In this document: positions 5,668 to 8,641 of the stretch, in pieces
Layout of the letters: the number at the start of each line of letters is the position of its first letter
Position numbering within the stretch: the stretch's first letter is position 1
Assembly (NCBI GenBank): GCA_030637505.1
Contig: DAOWGJ010000257.1
Coordinates: 1-8,641, forward strand
Length of the DNA: 8,641 nt
Source of the DNA: Holophagae bacterium
GTDB taxonomy: Bacteria > Acidobacteriota > Thermoanaerobaculia > Thermoanaerobaculales > Sulfomarinibacteraceae
Direction: 5' to 3'
The notes under the pieces: generated by a model
What the model saw: only the letters and a program-made list of their open reading frames with translations
Told to the model about the DNA's origin: nothing
Databases searched by the model: none
Position numbers and translations under genes: made by a program

Positions 5668-7212
5668 TTATTGACCGAGATACAGCCCGGCGCCGGGTCC
5701 AAGCGGAAGGCCCAGCAGCAGCCATATCACCAGGAGCAACATCCAGGACAGCATGAATGAGACCGAGTACGGCAGCATCGTGGCAATGACGGTTCCCATG
5801 CCGGCCTTCGGCTCGTAGCGCTGCATAAAAGCCACGATCAGAGCGAAGAACGACATCATCGGCGAGATGATGTTGGTCGAACTGTCGCCGATCCGGTAGA
5901 CGCCCTGGACCAGTTCGGGGCTGTAGCCGAGCAGCATGAACATCGGAATGAACACCGGCGCCATAAAGGCCCACTTCGCCGAGGCGCTGCCCATGGCGAG
6001 GTTGAGAAAGGCGGCGAGAAGCAGGAAAGAAAGCATCAAGGGAATCGGTCCGAGGCCAGAGGCCTTGAGGACTTCGGCCCCCTTGATGGCAAAGATCATT
6101 CCGAGGTTTGTGTACTTGAAGTAGGCCACGAACTGAGCTGCGAAGAAGACGAGCACCATGAACAGGGCCAGGGTCTCCATCGACTCCTTCATGCCGGTGA
6201 CGACGTCGGAGTCGTTTTTTATCGTCCCTGCGCCCAGGCCGTAGGCAAGGCCGGCGAGTAGGCCGCCAACGAAGATGATGGTGACGATCCCATGCATGAA
6301 TGGCGAGTGAAGCACACTGCCGGTCTCGATGTTGCGCAGGAATCCGTCATCCGGTATCAGGCCGATCAGACAGATGACCGACATGCCGAGACTGACGATG
6401 AAGGCCCAGAGCAGGCCACGTTTTTCCTCAACCGAAAGCTTGCGAAATTCCTCGTCCTCGGTCACCACCGCGCCTTCGAAGTCGCCGAGCCGGGGAACGA
6501 CGATCTTCTCCGTGACCCAGGTGCCGACCACTGCGATCAGGAAGGTCGAGACCACCATGAAGTAGTAGTTGCAGGCCGGCGTCACCGTGTACTGGGGATC
6601 GATGATGCGGGCGGCTTCCTGGCTGATGCCCGCCAGGAGAGGGTCGATGGTGCCGAGCAGGAGGTTGGCGCTGAACCCTCCTGAGACCCCGGCGAAAGCC
6701 GCGGCGAGCCCGGCGATGGGGTGGCGGCCGACCGACATGAAGATGATCGCCCCGAGCGGTACAAGCAAGACGTAGCCGACGTCGCTGGCCATGTTTGAAA
6801 GCACACCGGCAAGCACGATCACGAAGGTCAAGAGACGGCGGGGTGCGGCGTGCACGAGTAACCTCAGACACGAACCGATCAGACCGCTTTTTTCGGCGAC
6901 GCCGATGCCCAACATCGCGACGAGGACAGTGCCGAGAGGCGCGAAGCCGGTGAAGTTCTCAATGGTCGACTCCAAGATCCAGTGGAGACCTTCGCGCAAG
7001 ATCAGGTTGATCGGCAGCACTTCGACGCCGGTTTTGGGGTTGACGGCCGAGAGTCCCATTTTGGCTGAGAGCCATGAAATGAGAATGAGTGCGAAGGCGA
7101 ACAACGCAAATAATGTGGCGGGGTGTGGCAGGGTGTTGCCGATCTTCTCGATCGCGGAGAGGAACCGGGAGATGATTGAACGGCGAGGCGCCTGGATGGC
7201 GGTTTTTTTCAT
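5668..7212 (-). CDS. AbgT-family transporter (p-aminobenzoyl-glutamate transporter family)
   Basis: Polytopic inner-membrane transporter. Characterised members import p-aminobenzoyl-glutamate (E. coli AbgT) or export sulfonamide-type antimetabolites (MtrF, YdaH); the substrate and direction here cannot be told. The 514-residue protein has many hydrophobic segments and the family's conserved blocks: GNTLPHPATLF (25-35), NFTGFAPLGTVLVAMLGIG (86-104), NMASDVGYVLLVPLGAIIF (140-158), GRHPIAGLAAAFAGVSGGFS (162-181), a block from 183 to 197 ending in DPLLAGIS, NYYFM (215-219), GSASAKWAFMAP (408-419) and YRIGDSSTNIISPMMSFF (439-456). Length is normal for the family. ATG at 7212 is chosen because GGAGGT lies 10 nt upstream; a longer TTG start at 7230 would overlap that site. 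It is divergent from the propeller-sensor gene and is apparently not in an operon with anything visible. Confidence 0.93.
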   Translation of the reverse strand: MKKTAIQAPRRSIISRFLSAIEKIGNTLPHPATLFALFAFALILISWLSAKMGLSAVNPKTGVEVLPINLILREGLHWILESTIENFTGFAPLGTVLVAMLGIGVAEKSGLIGSCLRLLVHAAPRRLLTFVIVLAGVLSNMASDVGYVLLVPLGAIIFMSVGRHPIAGLAAAFAGVSGGFSANLLLGTIDPLLAGISQEAARIIDPQYTVTPACNYYFMVVSTFLIAVVGTWVTEKIVVPRLGDFEGAVVTEDEEFRKLSVEEKRGLLWAFIVSLGMSVICLIGLIPDDGFLRNIETGSVLHSPFMHGIVTIIFVGGLLAGLAYGLGAGTIKNDSDVVTGMKESMETLALFMVLVFFAAQFVAYFKYTNLGMIFAIKGAEVLKASGLGPIPLMLSFLLLAAFLNLAMGSASAKWAFMAPVFIPMFMLLGYSPELVQGVYRIGDSSTNIISPMMSFFALIVAFMQRYEPKAGMGTVIATMLPYSVSFMLSWMLLLVIWLLLGLPLGPGAGLYLGQ

Positions 7213-7222
7213 GGGGCGGGTG

Positions 7223-7228
7223 ACCTCC
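7223..7228 (-). promoter_or_regulatory. abgT Shine-Dalgarno that decides the start
   Basis: GGAGGT on the minus strand, 10 nt before the ATG at 7212. The in-frame TTG at 7230 overlaps it and would leave that start with no binding site, so the shorter protein is preferred. Confidence 0.65.
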
Positions 7229-7433
7229 AACAGGCGAACCCGTCAATCGTAACAGTTCCAGAAAGGGGCCGAATCGACCAAAACCAACGAAGAAGGAACC
7301 GCTGCGGGAGAATATCACCGTCAGCATCGGCGCCGCCCGGCCATCCGCCCGACGGCCCGAAAGCACAAAGAGCAGAATGAAGGGTATCCGGAGAGGATTC
7401 GCCATTCCCCGGCCGACGACTTAGACTTGAGAG

Positions 7434-8641
7434 ATGAACCCAAGGATGTCGGGCCGGTGCATTCAGGTTGTCGGGCTGTGGATTGTCGCAGTTTCGGCGG
7501 TGTCGTGGCCGATCCCGGGAAACTGTCAGCTGCATTTGGAGCAGCAGTTCACCAGGATCGATACGACACAGGGTCTCGCCCACAACAGCGTCTACGACAT
7601 TCTTCAGGATCGCCGAGGGTTCTTGTGGTTCGCCACCGAAGACGGTCTCAGCAGGTACGACGGTTCCACCATGATCACTCTTCGCCACGATCCTTTCGAC
7701 CCGAACTCGTTGGCCGGAAGCGACATCAACGAGATCACTGAGGACTCCTCGGGCGCCCTGTGGATCGGTTCCTGGGGCGCGGGCCTTGACCGGCTCGATC
7801 CAGAGACGCTCAATATCGACCATTTCCATCATGACCCTGGCTTGCCCGAGGGACTGTCGGACAACAGAGTTCAATCGCTCTTCGCGGATTCCCGCGGCGC
7901 CTTGTGGATCGGAACCCACCGTGGAGGCCTTAATCGTCTTCGAACCAAGGAAGGCGGCTTCGATCACTTCAGGGAAAAACCGGACGTGCCCCTGAGCCTC
8001 GTCAACGACCAGGTGTGGGGTCTCGCCGAAGACGGCGAGGGCGCCTTATGGGTCGCGACCGAGGAGGGTCTGTGTCGCTTCGAGGACTCATCGGAGGATT
8101 TCATCCAGTTCACCGAGGGACCGGCATCGGGTCGGGTTCGGGTTGTCGAGCCCGCGCGGGGCGGAGGTATCTGGATCGGCACCGAGCGGGGTGTGTTCCG
8201 TCTCCATGGAGGTTTGCCGACAGGCCGGGGCCGTGATGCGAGCTGGGAGATCGTGCCGCAAACCGCCGATACAGCCTGTACCGCCCTGCTCGAGGACGCG
8301 AATAACCGGCTTTGGATCGGGACCAAGGTTCACGGCCTCCTGAGGCACGACCCCCAGACCAATACGACCCTGCAGTTCGAAAACCGGAAGTCGGACCCCT
8401 CGAGCCTGAGCCACAACGATGTTCGGGCCCTTTTTATCGACAGGAGCGAAAACCTCTGGGTCGGAACCCGGGGCGGCGGGATCAATAAACTGGATCTCAA
8501 ACCAAAGAAGTTTCCCCGGTTCCGGTCCCCACAGGAGGGGGCCTTTCGGGAGAGCGTCTGGGCCTTTGAGATAGACACCGAGAAGAACCTGTGGGTCGGC
8601 ACGTCCAAGGGGCTGTTCCGATTTCACGGGGGGGCCGTTCA
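7434..8641 (+). CDS. exported two-component regulator propeller (Reg_prop) protein, 5' part
   Basis: Partial gene: 402 codons are visible, with no stop before the window end. The N-terminus has a basic start and a hydrophobic stretch (about residues 10-28), so it is a signal peptide or membrane anchor. Eight Reg_prop-like repeats follow, each with a D..G.LWIGT..GL.R. pattern: about 53-76, 98-121, 146-169, 194-217, 236-257, 282-305, 330-353 and 375-397. Seven would close one beta-propeller and the eighth would begin a second. In complete proteins of this type the propellers form a periplasmic sensor, usually followed by a Y_Y_Y domain, a transmembrane helix and a histidine kinase or GGDEF output; none of that is in view, so the output is unknown. 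The ATG at 7434 has only a weak GAGAG before it. It is divergent from abgT. Confidence 0.88.
   Translation, partial: MNPRMSGRCIQVVGLWIVAVSAVSWPIPGNCQLHLEQQFTRIDTTQGLAHNSVYDILQDRRGFLWFATEDGLSRYDGSTMITLRHDPFDPNSLAGSDINEITEDSSGALWIGSWGAGLDRLDPETLNIDHFHHDPGLPEGLSDNRVQSLFADSRGALWIGTHRGGLNRLRTKEGGFDHFREKPDVPLSLVNDQVWGLAEDGEGALWVATEEGLCRFEDSSEDFIQFTEGPASGRVRVVEPARGGGIWIGTERGVFRLHGGLPTGRGRDASWEIVPQTADTACTALLEDANNRLWIGTKVHGLLRHDPQTNTTLQFENRKSDPSSLSHNDVRALFIDRSENLWVGTRGGGINKLDLKPKKFPRFRSPQEGAFRESVWAFEIDTEKNLWVGTSKGLFRFHGGAV

Noticed and set aside
5549..5674. 41-codon rightward frame (MAKRPSEVHPPS...), with a possible GTG start at 5540
   Set aside because: No Shine-Dalgarno sequence, no recognisable homology, and it overlaps the abgT stop. 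It could be a remnant, but the sequence gives no positive support.
7213..7230. TTG start giving a six-residue longer AbgT protein
   Set aside because: The TTG overlaps the GGAGGT that serves the ATG at 7212, and the extra residues match nothing known in the family.
7209..7967. 252-codon open frame on the minus strand opposite the propeller gene
   Set aside because: Shadow of the Reg_prop repeats, which are clearly coding on the plus strand.

Overview
This looks like a window from a GC-rich bacterial chromosome, probably Gram-negative. The clues are a true glutaminyl-tRNA synthetase (most bacteria make Gln-tRNA by amidation instead), an AbgT-family inner-membrane transporter, and an exported or membrane-anchored protein with Reg_prop (two-component regulator propeller) repeats. 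That last architecture is common in Bacteroidota and Acidobacteriota and is also scattered through other Gram-negative phyla. The phylum cannot be fixed from sequence alone.

Layout, left to right. Positions 1-84 hold 2.5 copies of a 32-bp tandem repeat that abuts the glnS stop codon. Positions 76-3366 read leftward: a tRNA-Ser(GCU) gene with a strong predicted promoter, a compact intrinsic terminator, then gltX and glnS, which overlap by an ATGA. The terminator's T-run abuts the gltX Shine-Dalgarno sequence, so transcription arriving from the tRNA must pass through it. A second serine tRNA (UGA anticodon) diverges from the first at 3451-3538.

Immediately after the CCA end of tRNA-Ser(UGA) lies a two-gene leftward operon. 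It encodes an AbiEi-type antitoxin/repressor and an AbiEii-type nucleotidyltransferase toxin, coupled by a GTGA overlap. Its promoter is close to consensus and carries an inverted repeat over the -10 box, a likely autoregulatory operator. The whole operon lies between two copies of a 37-bp direct repeat (34/37 identical). The left copy includes the last 14 nt of the tRNA plus a 21-bp palindrome. The right copy has two changes in the part corresponding to the tRNA end. This looks like a tRNA-targeted island of about 1.95 kb whose only recognisable cargo is the toxin-antitoxin pair, with no integrase inside. It is the most interesting feature of the window.

To the right, a leftward AbgT-family transporter gene and a rightward propeller-sensor gene are divergent across about 220 bp. 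The sensor gene runs off the window end after eight visible Reg_prop-like repeats. The transporter and sensor may be functionally linked, but only their arrangement suggests it. The aminoacylation genes and the two serine tRNAs are housekeeping; the AbiE cassette is accessory.
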